Assembly (NCBI GenBank): GCA_914767715.1
Contig: OU612066.1
Location: 15,939,001 to 16,003,000, forward strand
Source: Membranipora membranacea
Taxonomy: Eukaryota > Bryozoa > Gymnolaemata > Cheilostomatida > Membraniporidae
Reading direction: 5' to 3'
DNA: 64,000 bases
Shown here: piece after piece, positions 1 to 12,380 of the stretch
How positions within the stretch are numbered: the first letter of the stretch is position 1
Layout of the letters: the number at the start of each line of letters is the position of its first letter
Translations under genes and position numbers: made by a program
Notes under the pieces: model-generated
What the model was told of the DNA's origin: nothing
The model's input: only the letters and a program-made list of their open reading frames with translations
Database searches by the model: none

Positions 1-1010
1 AATCAAGTGTCCTCCAAAAATGTTGTGGGATTTCTGAACTCCTTTGAAAAGAGTTTTTGTTTCTATAAAGCAGTCAATCAGGATTATAATTTGAGGGACT
101 AAATTACTTTTACTTTCCGCCACCAAAGAAAAAAATACACTAATCAAAAAGACATCATGATTTATTTGGTTTGATAATGCTATAAAACACCCAAATTGAT
201 TTAAATGGGTTATAATAAAATGCACCCAAAATTAGTTCTATCATTGAACCTGCCCTGAAATCATACAATGGCGGTATTTCATCTCCATTGTTTCCATACC
301 AACCATTGTCATTCTGAATCTGACATTGTGTGTTAAAGTCAGTATTGCCCAATAAAATTCTTGGTATAGCTCTACTGCTTCTGTTGAACAAATTTCAATA
401 TCATTTGAATAGCTGGTAATCCAGTGCATTAGACAGGGAGTCTCCCATACGACACAATGTCTGAGTTCAATAAGTCCTACCTTCTAAATATTGTCATATT
501 CTCATAATTAAACCAAACTAATTAATGACTTTCATTTGTCAATCAAGATTGATTAGCATATGATCATTATACCACATGATCAAAGAAAGGATTTTATACG
601 CCTGTCAATGATCTCAATAAAATTTTTGGCACTCCGGGTGATTTTGACACCTTTTTCGTCTGCTATCTTATACACCGATCTATTTGGGAATTCGGCAACC
701 GCCATTACTACTCTATGGAGTCATGAAAAATATGACCATTCATCCTGTAATTTTAACGCCCATACAAACATCTGATACCAATCACTCTATTACACAATCA
801 TCCAAGATGTCTTAATTAATGAAACACTCTCCCAAGTATTGTGTCTAGTACTGTCTACTGCATACAATGCCTCATTGATGGACGTAATTTGCCTATTCAT
901 CAAGCAAAAAACAATCGCCAGTTTTGGTAGCTACTAGCCAGTGCTAATTGAATGAAGCTAATATTGCATTTTACTTCAAATTTCTAACGGTTCCATTCTT
1001 TCTATTCCAG
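1..1010 (+). other. non-coding DNA, probably intron of the ETS gene
   Basis: No reading frame here looks like protein. The stretch ends in a pyrimidine-rich acceptor (ttctattccag) directly before the ETS exon, so at least its 3' part is intron. Earlier exons of the ETS gene must lie outside the window to the left. Confidence 0.6.
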
Positions 1011-1354
1011 GCGGACAGATACAGCTGTGGCAATTCTTACTATCGCTTCTCGATGATGAGAGCAACAACGAGTGCATCGCCTGGGAAGGTACCTACGGAG
1101 AATTCAGAATGGTTAACCCTGATGAGGTCGCAAGAAAGTGGGGCGAGAAGAAAAAGAAAGTCAACATGACATACGATAAGCTCTCCCGTGCTTTGAGATA
1201 CTACTATGACAAGCTGATCTTAACTAAGACCCACGGCAAGAGATACACCTACAAGTTTCACTTCAAGAGGATCGTACAACAGCTGAGGAAACCAGGTGCC
1301 AGCACTAAGCGTGACCCAACATACATCCCACACGACATCCTCCCCTACATGTGA
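1011..1354 (+). CDS. ETS-domain transcription factor, last coding exon (ERG/FLI-like), partial
   Basis: This is the terminal coding exon of a DNA-binding ETS factor. It encodes 113 residues after a phase-1 acceptor and stops at 1352-1354. The domain starts [11 protein letters not shown], has the conserved WEGTYGEF and [13 protein letters not shown] stretches, and keeps the DNA-recognition helix [13 protein letters not shown] with both arginines and the YYY that contact GGA(A/T). [11 protein letters not shown] closes the winged helix. In vertebrate ERG/FLI the last exon also begins just before [10 protein letters not shown], which supports the assignment. Differences from bilaterian ERG are numerous (for example [12 protein letters not shown] and the FKRIVQQL end), and the C-terminal tail is short. 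Any pointed domain would be upstream, outside the window. It is convergent with the TBCEL-like gene downstream. The family is certain; the subfamily is moderately sure. Confidence 0.93.
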
Positions 1355-2779
1355 AGAGGAAAGACAGCGGGGATGAAGCTGGTCAGAGAATGAACAGTAG
1401 ACTTAGTAGATTTCGAGGCGGTGCTTGCTAGGCAGCATCAGTCAGGCGGCAGCAACAGTAGGCGCTGATGATGATTTAATAATACTGTAGGTTGGGCTCA
1501 TGCCAAGTGCTGACCTTTTCCTAACAGCAGTAGTCTTTATGAGAGAAATGTTACAAGCCCTTTATAGGAGCATTATTTTTCTGTTTTTGCAATCATGGAT
1601 CCCTTTTTACTATTATATAAATAATCATCCAAAGACGACAATGAAGGCATTAATTATTTATTTAAGGTAACCTAACTTTTTTTTATATCCTGAACTATGG
1701 CTGAAACACCGACGCTGGCGTCACATGTTATAACAGCAGCCACATTTTTATCCGCTGTGTCACTCTCCTTATACATATCCTGTTCGTACTACTCTAGTGT
1801 AATATATTGTCTGTAATCCTATACTCCTTTTTTTCTGTGTCATCACTTTTTATGTCTGATTTGAGCCTATTTTGATATTTTCATCAGTCACGTTAATTGT
1901 ACGACGTGCTAGCAGGAAACGAAATGAAATTTTTATTTTCTGCTGATAGAATATATTTTGCTGATTTCTGATTGTAACTATGTATGTTTTGGAGTTGCTT
2001 GCTCCTGTCGTTTTCAAATCGATATTGACGATCTCAATATTTTTTATTATAACTTAACTATGTCCGCGGAACCCTAGATGGAACAGTGAGTGATATTATA
2101 GTAAGTTAACTGCTGCTAGATAACACTCAGTCTCATGCATGACTTGGTGTTAATGTGGATTTTATTTCTTGTCATTCTTCAATATTATTTTTACAATAAT
2201 CTTAATAAACTTTAAAACACAATTCACTGAACAAAAATCAGTAATCTAAAAGCAGCATGCACATAAAACCTCCCTGAATTGCACCTTAGTGAGCGAATGA
2301 ATTAGGATATAAAGTAACATGATATTAACTGAACAGAGCAATAAATTTGATCTCATTGGTACTCCAAAAACAAGAGTGGAACAAGAAATGTACAGCTGGA
2401 TTTGCTGCACTGGTCAGAGAAGAACAGTAATGGTCACAATTTAAAAATATATTTAAAAAAACAACACTAGTATACAAACAAGATAATATATGATGAGTAA
2501 GGCATGTCTTCATACTTGCTTAAAACTTAATATTCAACCCATTTTTGAAAGTAACGCCACCATTTTGTTTGAGATTTGGTCAAACCAGGGGCTCTATGGG
2601 GTGAATGAACATCAGTGACAGTAAATACATTATATATAATTTTGATCAATAATTTTGCCCAACCTGGAGGAATCTCAAATAAAACAGCAAATTTTTTTGG
2701 TTAATGTCAGAATATCTCATTTGATAACTTTGTTGAAATCAACTTCTTGCATATAGTGTCTCTTAGATGAAAATTATAT
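1355..2779 (+). other. 3'UTR of ETS gene and convergent intergenic DNA
   Basis: No coding potential was seen. AT-rich sequence follows the ETS stop codon, and a canonical polyadenylation hexamer lies at 2204-2209. The remainder to 2779 is presumably the 3'UTR of the minus-strand TBCEL-like gene. Confidence 0.6.
2204..2209 (+). terminator. candidate polyadenylation signal AATAAA (ETS gene)
   Basis: AATAAA lies about 0.85 kb after the ETS stop codon. It is the first strong canonical hexamer noticed in the downstream AT-rich sequence. Confidence 0.5.
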
Positions 2780-5700
2780 TTAGCGTTTTTTGTGTGGTGG
2801 CTCTTTGCTGGGACTAGGAGGAATATTCTCGATACCATCCCCCAGAAGGCCGCCGGGGCCATCAGGACTGGCCGACATACTGTCTGGACTAGAGGGGGGA
2901 GACTGCTTTCCTCCTCGACGTGGCTCCATCTGATCACAGATCAGCGTCTCGCCATCTCTGAAGTTCAGCGCCCACACAAACCGATTGTTACTCTTAATCT
3001 CGGTGGGTCCTAGGCAGTCGTCATCATGGTACAGGCGGAATCTGGCGGATCCCACGTATTTCTTCAGCGATTTCTTCAGCTGACCTGGGAAAATGCAGTA
3101 CACAACTATCAACTTAGCATAAATACACCGAGCACATCAGCAAAACATAATTCAGTGACATCAGAAAATATATGAATAAATCTGCCACCACTACATAGAG
3201 AAAGCCATAGCCTGTCTGGACAAGCTTTGTTCGGGTGGGGGGGGGGGGGACACCACCGAGTAAAGCTTGTCAAGACAGTCTAAGAAAGCCATAGAGTTGA
3301 CACTTATAAACAAGTGCTTGTGTGGCACATATGAGCAAGTGCTTGTGTGGCAGGGCTCCACATAGGCTGCCTCATTACACTAATTATCACATTATCGTGA
3401 ATTATGTACACAGGTGAATATGTGAACTCAAATCTGAGGCTTTCAAATGACTCATAAGTTATCTCCAGCGGGACATTCCTATGGCTTATTGACCAGGGTT
3501 GTTTTGTTTTGAAAAAGTCGACTTCAAATTCAAGAAGCTGCCTATAAAAATTCCAAAATATTACACAATACCAGACATTAACCAGGGGTAGGTGGGGAAG
3601 GTACAGTTTCAGTTCTTAGATTAACGAGGTGTGGCGGAGTGGGTGGCGTGCATTAAATATAGAACAAGATTGTGGCAATAAAAATTCAAATTAGCCACTA
3701 CTTGGTCTCGGAAAATTATGTTCTAAAAGTCAACTATTTCTTCATTGAGATTAAACTGGTTGAATATTTCCTACTACCTCCAGATTGTGGTAAGAGATAG
3801 GTCTACCTACCTATAGTTTGTTTTGTGGGTATGTCAAATAAGGCCTCTTTGTCACCGCACACAACCGTCATAGCTACAGAGTTCGCAGGTTCCATATTCA
3901 CAGTTGCCAGCGGTTCAAGTCTGCCATGTTTCGTAACCAATTCAAAATACCTGAAACAATAAAACAAATGATCAATTTTATTCCATGTCAAGAGCCCTTC
4001 ATCAAGGATGGAGGGCTTTGCATACTCATGTCACTGAGTTTGTTTGGCATCGCAGGATTTTCTAGTCAGCTTGAAGTAACAGTATGACAGATATGACGGA
4101 TATAGTCATCGAAAATATTGAGCAGTTTGGAGCGGACCCAAACCGATGACACGCAAACGCTGCACTTAATGTTTATAGATCCATGTTGAAGGTCTACTTA
4201 CAAAAAGCTTGCCACGTTGTTGTCAGCCTTTTGCCAGAGAGTCAATATTGACAAAACTGCATGTTTATCACATAAAATAAATAATTATTATAGATATTTA
4301 TGTTATTGTTTTATTTTCTACTACATGCTGATTATGATATTCATTTCAACTAACCCTAACCCTGTTATCACATTCTATTTTGGGGGGGGGTTCCATCTTT
4401 TCATTTATTGGGCCTGAGGCTATATCCACCAATAAACAGTTTGTGCACTACACTATAAGAGAGAGCAGGGCAGAACCACATTGACATTGAGATTACACTA
4501 TTTAGGATGTGTATTTCTGATCGTTTTAGTATGAGAACCTAACATGTTACTGCCCCCTAATCATGAAATTGACCTTGGTTGTCACACCAGATTCCTTGTG
4601 ATGGTAGTCGTTCTAAGTGAAATACTTCACGCTTCATCGATCAGAGATATACATGAAATTAGCCTGAGCCCCCAGACTCTAGCCGCTGCCCAGCTGGGGA
4701 AGCAATAGTATATCACATGATCAGTGTGGGGCAGAACAAACCTGGAAGGTTTGTTGGGGAGGTCATGAAAATGTCGTATGTACACTCTTTCAGCCATATC
4801 CTGTTCTTCGAGGCTCATAGAACTTCCGTTAAGTCTGGAGACATGAGGAAAATAAACACCCAACATCTGTCTCCTTTTTAGTTCTTCAAAATCCTGTAAG
4901 AAAGAAACAGAACGTATTGTTCAATCAAAAAGAGATTTAAATGTCAATGATTTTGACTGCGATACAACAGTATGGACCCAATTGTTGAATGTTTAGTAAT
5001 GATGTGAAATATAATAGATAAACAAAATATTAAACATATATCTTGTTGAGGATGTTCCAGATTTCATCATCAAATTTAGAAAAACTATAACTGGCGCCCT
5101 CTCGTTGAGCGGATATTGACAAAGACACGAAATTGCCACATGAATGAGACATCGGATTAACTTCACGGCAACAAAAATCACAAATCTGACTGGTTGAAGA
5201 CTCCACCAACCAACGCTCGAGCCAGCTGAATTTTTATTTCGGGATCTCGTTGACGTTTAAAAGCAAAAAATTATGAATTTACACAATCCATTAGGTTGTG
5301 TGTTGACGGAAATTTGACAATGAAAGTGACAGCTCAACACAGTAGCAAAAACAAAAACTGTATCTTTCTATCATTGTGTGGTCTGTTTGTGCGGACACAT
5401 TTAAGTTTTTGTGTGAATTGAAATAATAACATTAAAGGGTTTCCCAATTTTGTTCTTTTTCAATGATAAAAGTAATGGTAAAATTTAAATCCCCATTGGT
5501 ATCCAATGCCTTTCAACAGCCAAGAAGGTTTTTCAAACAGAATGTAACGTTGTTTCGTTATGCTTGGTATGCATTTTCAACATCACGTCATCAATCTTAG
5601 CTGAGGTGAAAACAACAGGATTAAGAATCTATTTATGCCAATTAGACAATTATATCAAAAGCAATAATCTATATGGTAAAAAATGCATAATTCATCAAAA

Positions 5701-8700
5701 CAAGCACATCAGTGTTATTTATGGGGAACATGCCCAATGTCTCACATTACCTCTTGTGTAATACAGTGTGGGAATTTTCTGTTAGCTGATTCAGGGAGTG
5801 GCAAAACAAAATTAGCAGTAACTTAAATCGTTTTTTTAACCATCCAGTCGAGACTTTTTTAGCAGAGAGAGAGAGAGCTATCCCATCATCACACCTGGTA
5901 TCAATGATTTCAAGTTGTGTCCTTTACTAATGCCTGTCAAAAATCCAGCTACTCATCAAATTGAAGAAGAAGGAGAGGGAAGGGGTATTTTTACTGTATG
6001 TTGGCTGGGCAAATAAACAGTGGCCCTCCAGTATTTTTAGTCCTGACCCCTTTTATTTTTTCTCGGCTTGTTATGCAAGCATTGTTTAGAATGATAATGA
6101 TGTCACTAAAAAGCTTCAAGTAGAAATATCACTCCAGTGTTCCATTTCTGCTAAAATATATGGGGCTCTATATAGGAACTATAGCTAGGTAATTTAATTG
6201 AAGCTCTATGCCACAGGGACATACGTATGCCCGATTTTGCTACACGTGTATTTCGAAAAACATGATATGAAAGCACGGAAAATCATGATCCTATATAAAA
6301 CACTTGATCTCAGTCCCCCCAGTCCCCCCTTACTTGATAATCTCAGCTATATCATGCTGAATCATCATCATCATCATGTTCTCACACCAAACTGACCTTT
6401 ATTCCCAAACAAGGATCTTTGCTGTGATGGTATATTAAAAATATATCCATCAAATAGTTTTGATGCAATAATGCTAAAAGCCATCAGTAAGCTCCGATAA
6501 GGTTTCCTTCTACATAAACCAATAAACTACATACTAAAAATTCAAATAGATCCCCTAATGGCCAAAAATATTACAAAATCTCCCCTTTTTAGCTCACTTT
6601 AATTGTGTGGACAGTGTTGTTAGTCCTATATTCAAACCTCCAACAAAATGGAATTAAGTTTGCCCTGGTCTTTCTCCGGGTCTTGACCATGGGAATAAAG
6701 ATAGACTTGTACAACTTCATTTCTCTTCCCAAAACTTATAACACAAGATTTTGCCAACTGATCATTCATTCAGCTCCCAGACTGCTGAGATACAGGAAGG
6801 CATGGGTTAGAATCTAGACCCTTAGGAATTGCAGTATGGGTAACCTGGCAGAACTCTTGCTTTCATGTCGTTCAAAGTGGGAGACAATTTTGCCAAAGTG
6901 ACAGAAACATGAAAGATGAGTCTTACATTAATTTCAAAGTTTGAGAGACTGCCAGATGGCTGACAGCTAGCCGGTTAGCTGTCACATCCACGTGTACAAC
7001 CATAGTGCCCCAACTTAGCCTTGTTACGCGGCAAAAAAAAAAAAGCCGGTTGACAAGGCTAGCTCTAACTGACAACCAAACTGCAGCTCCTTTAATTTCT
7101 TCAACACTTTTTTTGCATTCTCACCTCAACAAGCGGTATACCAGTTAAGCGAACGTCTTTCAGCGATTTTATAGCTGCTAGCTTATCCAGTTCATTCCAT
7201 TCGCATATCTTAGTGTTGTTCATGTTTAGTAAGGTCAGCTTACTGAATATACGAGCATTCTCATCTTTATCACCTGCAAAACAGTAAACAAAAGAGTAAA
7301 ATGATGGGTTTATTATAATCAGTGAACTTTGTTGATGACAAGAAACCAATCGAAGTAGATTAAGCATGATCCAATTTGACTGCATTTAGGATTTGAACAG
7401 GATGGGACGGACCGGACTGCGGGCAAATTGAATGAAACTTGTTCTAGGTACAAAGTAGCTTTGTCACACGGCTACTTTTTTCAAAGATTTTGCCACATGA
7501 CAAGGCTAGGTGGGGAGATAAAATAGGACCACTTTGTGAGCCACTGAGCAAGTTCTTCAAATAACAACGTCATATTGATACTGGTTTGAGTGCTCAAACT
7601 GTGCCGGGATAGCTGGTAGTAGTATTCATTGTCCATGTTGGGAAAGTGGTTGATAATGTAATACCACTGCCAGCTATCCCGGCACAGTTTGAGAACTTTA
7701 ATTTGATTGATACTATGGTCTGAGCTATGGTCCTAGGGGCACAAGAATGGAATCACATGCTGCATCACCCCATGCAGGAAAAAGCTTGTGGCGGTTTATG
7801 GCATTACTCCTTTCTCTTTATAAGTGTCATAAATATATTTTATTAATTGAGTATGTGTGTGGATGAATCCAAGGTGAATCTTAGCTGTAACCTAACCACT
7901 CTAGGGTTTAATATATAGTGTCCAACAGTGTTATGTGTACTATAAAAAGATCATAACTTGATCGATATGATTTACCGCACTGCTCAATTCTGTTTCTGGC
8001 CAGGGTTAGATTTTTCAGTGCAGGGAAAATCTGGTCTAGCTTGATCACGTATCGCCAGTCTGTCAGCTTGTTACTGGTAAGCTGAAGTAGTCTGAGTGAA
8101 GGATAGGCAGGTATGTTCAGAGTGATGTCATCATAAGCATTCCCGCTCAAGTACAGCTCTTCAAGACTAGATGAATGAGAATTAAGCAACACTGGTTAAA
8201 AGTTAATACTTGTACTCCAGTTACTACTCTCAGAAGAACTATCATCATTTATCACAGTTGTCATACCAGAAAACATAAGGACAAGAAGTAAATAGATGTA
8301 AGCAATATATCGAAGTATTGCATAACACTAACTTTGGCATAGCAGTTAGGAGATTCTGTACGCTTTCCCAGTTCAGCTTAGTAAAGTTCAGAGCCAGGCT
8401 TTTGAGTTTGGGGTATCTCTTATCCACTTGCTTGGTTAGTTCCACAAGAGGATTACTGGTTAGATTTAGAAATCTCAAACCTGGGATTACGTCAAGCAAT
8501 GTCCAAACCTGAAAATGTAAAGCATCTTGGTTACAATAGATAATTGCATACAACCGCTTAACAGTCAAGTTGTCCACTCATTGAACTTTACAATCAATGG
8601 AAGGACAACTCGAAATTAGGTTGACTGAAAGGGTGGGTATCGGTTTGTAATTGGATTCACACTCAAACTCTTCCTGTATAGAGATCCACGAACTGGCTAG

Positions 8701-11700
8701 TCCTAATGCAAAAAGGATATCAAATTGAGTGAACAAAGGTTTATGTATCCTGTTTTCTGGCTTCTATCCCTCAAGTGATTATCAACGGCGCAATTTGCTT
8801 AGCTACTTTGGTCTAGATCAATTATAATGTGGAAATTTGCCATTATCTTCGATGGTGTGGATGTACTTTTTGTGCATTTCCATAGGTAATTGATGCAGCA
8901 AAGAGAAGATAAATGGAAACATCTATTTTTTGATATTTCTCTAAGGTCAAACTATGTACCTCATTCCAGCTGGATATAGAGTTGTCAGTGAGATCTAATT
9001 CGTTTACTTGAGAACACAGTCTATTGAGATCATCTGTTAGTCCTGCTGATGTTATCTTACATGAGTCAAGGATTAACACCTCAGGTACTCTGAAGCTTCC
9101 CGACTCTACAAATATCAGAATCATAGAATTTAGACAGCAAAGAAGGAAAACCCAAATGAAAGAAGTGTATCCCCTGTATACCTAAACCAAATACTCTCTC
9201 TCCTTGCTCAAACCAAGTAGACAAACAAACTCGGTTACAAACTTACTTAATTCAAAAGCTGATAGCAAACACACTAGATTTTGGAATTCTGGAGTGACCA
9301 GTTTCAACTCCCACACAGAGGCTGTCTGTTGGGATGTACTCAGCTTTGAAAGCCATGAGGAGCATAATTTGAGTAAGTTAAGAATGTAAGTTGGTAGGTA
9401 AAGGAAACTGTGCATGCAGTACATACCAGTTTTACCAGGAGCCTTTGATGTGATGAATATTTGACAATGCGTACTCTTCATCGATGACGTACTGTACTTA
9501 TTCTGTAACGCTGATATTAATGTTACCGGCTTAGAACCGCTCCTTGTCCGTTCTAAAAGCGAAAGAAGATTAAGGTTTACAAATATGAAACAAATCTTGT
9601 AAAGCATGACATTACCTAAATAGCGGATAACAAAACAGCCTAGTTAGTTATCTGCTCTTGTCATCGGACTGGACAACTCCCCACATAGGGCTAAAACTGT
9701 ACCTGACCTTCCTACTTTATTTCTTATACAAATTCTCCTGCGTCAGCTGTGATAAGTGAATCACTTATTTCTTGAGGTTTACTGACTTCACCTCAACTTG
9801 TTTGTTCATAAATCTTTTTTCAGGAGTAAGCACTGGACTCTTCATTGGTTTAACAGTCACAGAAACAATAAATACATTGATATGTTTTTCATAAAAATAT
9901 ATCTTCCCTACCATCATTTGTTGTTGTCAAATGATATATTTTAGACATTCAAACTGAATGTAGGATGAATGCAAGGCATGTATGACATTATAAATAATCT
10001 TTCTATGATATGATGGCCACAGGGCTAGGTGTTCAAGTGCAATTATAATCTGACTAATTGGCAAGTGCAGTGAAATCAAGACATCATTTAACTAGAAAAT
10101 ACTCATCAGCAGACCCATGCCTATCTCAATATCTTGTCACATAGGAAGGATAGAGTCTACTCTGTAATCTTGTCAATAGCAGGCCACTCTTGAGTTAGCT
10201 AAGAGTACTCAGACATCACAAAAACAACATAAATGCGGAAAAGCCTCAGGAAAAACGAAGGGGTGATCATTAGCATTGTTTCTAGGTACTGCTACAGTGT
10301 TGTGGCTAGGGAAAGGTCTTTTCTGTTGCACACTCAATAACTTGTCAGTCGCTGACTGTTGCCAGGGATCTATGATTGACGCAGACTGATATTGCACTGT
10401 TATTCGAGCCATGAGCAATTTTCAATAGCAGCAAAATTTTGAACTGCTGTAACATACCCATGATTAACACCAGAGTCCAGACATGTTCTTATTATTATTG
10501 CATGTACTCATGGTGGGGTTTACCTAAACTACACAAGACTACATGTATGTATGTGTGTATGAGTAATGCTTGTGAGCTGGCAAGTTTTGCATCATCATGA
10601 TTACTAGTAGTCCTTACACAAAGGTTTGAGAGTAGAACAATGAATAGGACTCTCACAGTAGGGTTTAAGTTGGACTATGTAATTTGCAAGTAGACTGTGA
10701 TGGTTGTCTAACAATGCAGATGGATAGTTATTTAGAAAGTTACTACGGATACTGAAGGTGCACTATACAGTAATAATTGCAGACTTCTTAGCCTTATCAT
10801 CAAATGCAGGGTTGCGATCTGAGCTGGCAATAATGTTTATACTGGCCACTGGCACTCTTATTGGTGGAACAGACGATTTTCTGTATAACTCAAGTAAAGT
10901 ATTGACAGGAGGACAGGTTCGCAAATGGTTGAAACAGGGAGAATAGTTAAATAACAAAACTTATGGCTAACTAACATTATCATCTCCTTTCAGCTGGCAA
11001 AAATTAATGCTAGCTCTGATTAAGACACCCTCAAATTAGATATTTTAACTCAAAGTGAAATTCAACTTTCTCGGGTCATTTAATTTTTTTTAAAACAGGA
11101 CGAGTGTCTTCATCACAAAGAATCCTTCGCCAGGATTTAGCAAAGATTCGCAGTAACATTGGTAACAACTTTCGTAACTTTGACGTGTTAGGCAAAAAAT
11201 ATTCTTTGGCAAAACTAAACAAAAAGGGCAAAATTGGAATTCAACTGGGTGGGTTTATGACATCTTTCACATCAGCCCTAAAATAGTTAATCTGAATAGA
11301 TAGTGTAATCGCATCAATGCATTCTTGAGCTGAGATAAATTAACTATCAGCTGATATAAAGTTAGCATGGCTCATTGTGTATATTGTGTAATTTTATCAC
11401 TACTTACAATTCCCATAAGGGTCAATGCATTATATAGTCTATATAGTCTTTAGTCTATATAGTTTATCATAGTTTACGGAATACTGTGGTTATTGCTATG
11501 CAAACGATGAAGAGTTGGAATTATGCCAACTAAAATCACTCATCCAGGTTCATCAAAATATAAGCCTTTGCCAGCTAATAATATTTTTAGCCAGCATTGG
11601 TTGAGCATGCTTCATGTGCCAGTAAAGATTCCATACTAAATGGTTTACACATGGCACATAGGCACATCGGCACAAATTTACACCCTGCACAGTAGCTGCC

Positions 11701-12380
11701 AGCCAAACTTTTCATTGGCAAAACCATTGAACAGCAATATAAAGATCAAAGTTGTCCCAACTTGGAGCTGATATTGGCAAGATGCACATTGTCACTACAG
11801 CAAGGTTGGATTGTTGCGTAACACTATGTGCAAAAAGATGCTAAACAAAGACAAAGAGCTTGTTGAAATCACGCAATCTCTACACACCGTTCAGCTTGGG
11901 TTGACAGTGAAACAATGTAAACAAACTAGAAGAAGCTAGATCTACTTTGATTGTCAATTCATAACCTGAGAAAATATCTAGAAGCTATAACCTATTATAC
12001 CAACAATGGTGACATACTAGAAGCTACTTGCCACATGTGCATTTGCTAGCTATAAGCTAGATCAAGTTAAATCCAATTGCCTGCATTCCAGTTGCCCCCT
12101 TCTACTGGTCACACCTGCGGCTTAACTAGTGGATGGGGAGCAACTACCAATGCAGGCAAATGGACCAAACTTTGTCTAGCTATGAGCATAACATAATGGT
12201 CGAAAATACCATGCCTAAATTTGTATTATGTTCGATTGGATGGTCCTTGACATTATTGATGTATAAATAACACCTACTGAGATTCTCGGAGCTTTTTGCT
12301 TTTGGTACTGTCTCCTCTTTTGGTCTTACATCTACGCTGCTCTTACTAGCAACACTCTTATCTCCGAGCTCATCAGCCAT
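2780..12380 (-). CDS. TBCEL: Tubulin-folding cofactor E-like protein, copy a (LRR + ubiquitin-like)
   Basis: TBCEL is a cytosolic relative of tubulin cofactor E that acts on tubulin stability; it has LRRs and a ubiquitin-like domain but lacks the CAP-Gly domain. Coding exons (minus): 12380-12278, 9552-9427, 9105-8960, 8508-8333, 8166-7976, 7273-7125, 4893-4742, 3950-3811, 3084-2780. All junctions join in phase and give 495 aa. The start is the ATG at 12380 (MADELGDK). LRR landmarks run from about residue 85 to 297: NELDLTDNSISSWNE, LRFLNLTSNPL, LEELYLSGN, LRLLQLTSNKLTDW, VRLTGIPLVE. FPHVSRLNGS is the LRR-cap region. GRLEPLATV leads into the ubiquitin-like domain at about 370-445 (QTIGQLKKSLKKYVG). 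A Ser/Pro-rich basic tail ending PPHKKR goes beyond the usual vertebrate end. The first intron is 2.7 kb. No CAP-Gly is present, which separates it from TBCE. Confidence 0.9.
3209..3285. repeat. MITE-like inverted repeat (cctgtctggacaagctttg family)
   Basis: The ends agcctgtctggacaagcttt and aaagcttgtcaagacagtct are near-perfect inverse complements around a G-run (3237-3249). It sits in the last intron of the TBCEL-like gene a. Related copies lie at 14779-14826 and 29463-29657. Confidence 0.7.
4390..4740. repeat. dispersed repeat, copy 1 of 3
   Basis: Landmarks are cacaccagattcc, then cgatcagagat, then atagtatatcacatgatcag. The same ordered landmarks recur, diverged, at about 13880-14100 and 63425-63520. 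The type of element is not recognised. Confidence 0.5.
7014..7060. repeat. short inverted repeat (agccttgt...acaaggct family)
   Basis: Ends of the type agccttgt and acaaggct flank an A-rich core. Similar structures are at 7459-7510 and 14180-14247. Probably tiny non-autonomous elements in TBCEL introns and 3' flanks. Confidence 0.45.
7593..7692. repeat. 100-bp hairpin MITE (ctatcccggcacag termini)
   Basis: ctcaaactgtgccgggatag on the left is the exact inverse complement of the right end. The core contains ttgataatgtaataccact, which is shared with the element at 58831-58932. Located in an intron of TBCEL-like gene a. Confidence 0.75.
10758..11286 (+). other. two short unassigned plus-strand reading frames inside a TBCEL-a intron
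   Basis: Frame 10758-10946 ends in GGQVRKWLKQGE and frame 11104-11286 includes LAKIRSNIGNNFRNFDVLG and ends in stop. The second is preceded by a possible acceptor (aaaacag at about 11092-11098). Neither starts with ATG. Neither resembles a family I recognise. They could be exons of a nested gene, a decayed mobile element or chance. Confidence 0.15.

Noticed and set aside
9182-9607. 141-codon minus-strand frame as a single gene
   Set aside because: Only 9427-9552 matches TBCEL and is bounded by good splice sites; the remainder is intron read-through.
2780-12380. true tubulin cofactor E (TBCE)
   Set aside because: No CAP-Gly domain at the N-terminus; the LRR and ubiquitin-like layout and motifs fit TBCEL.
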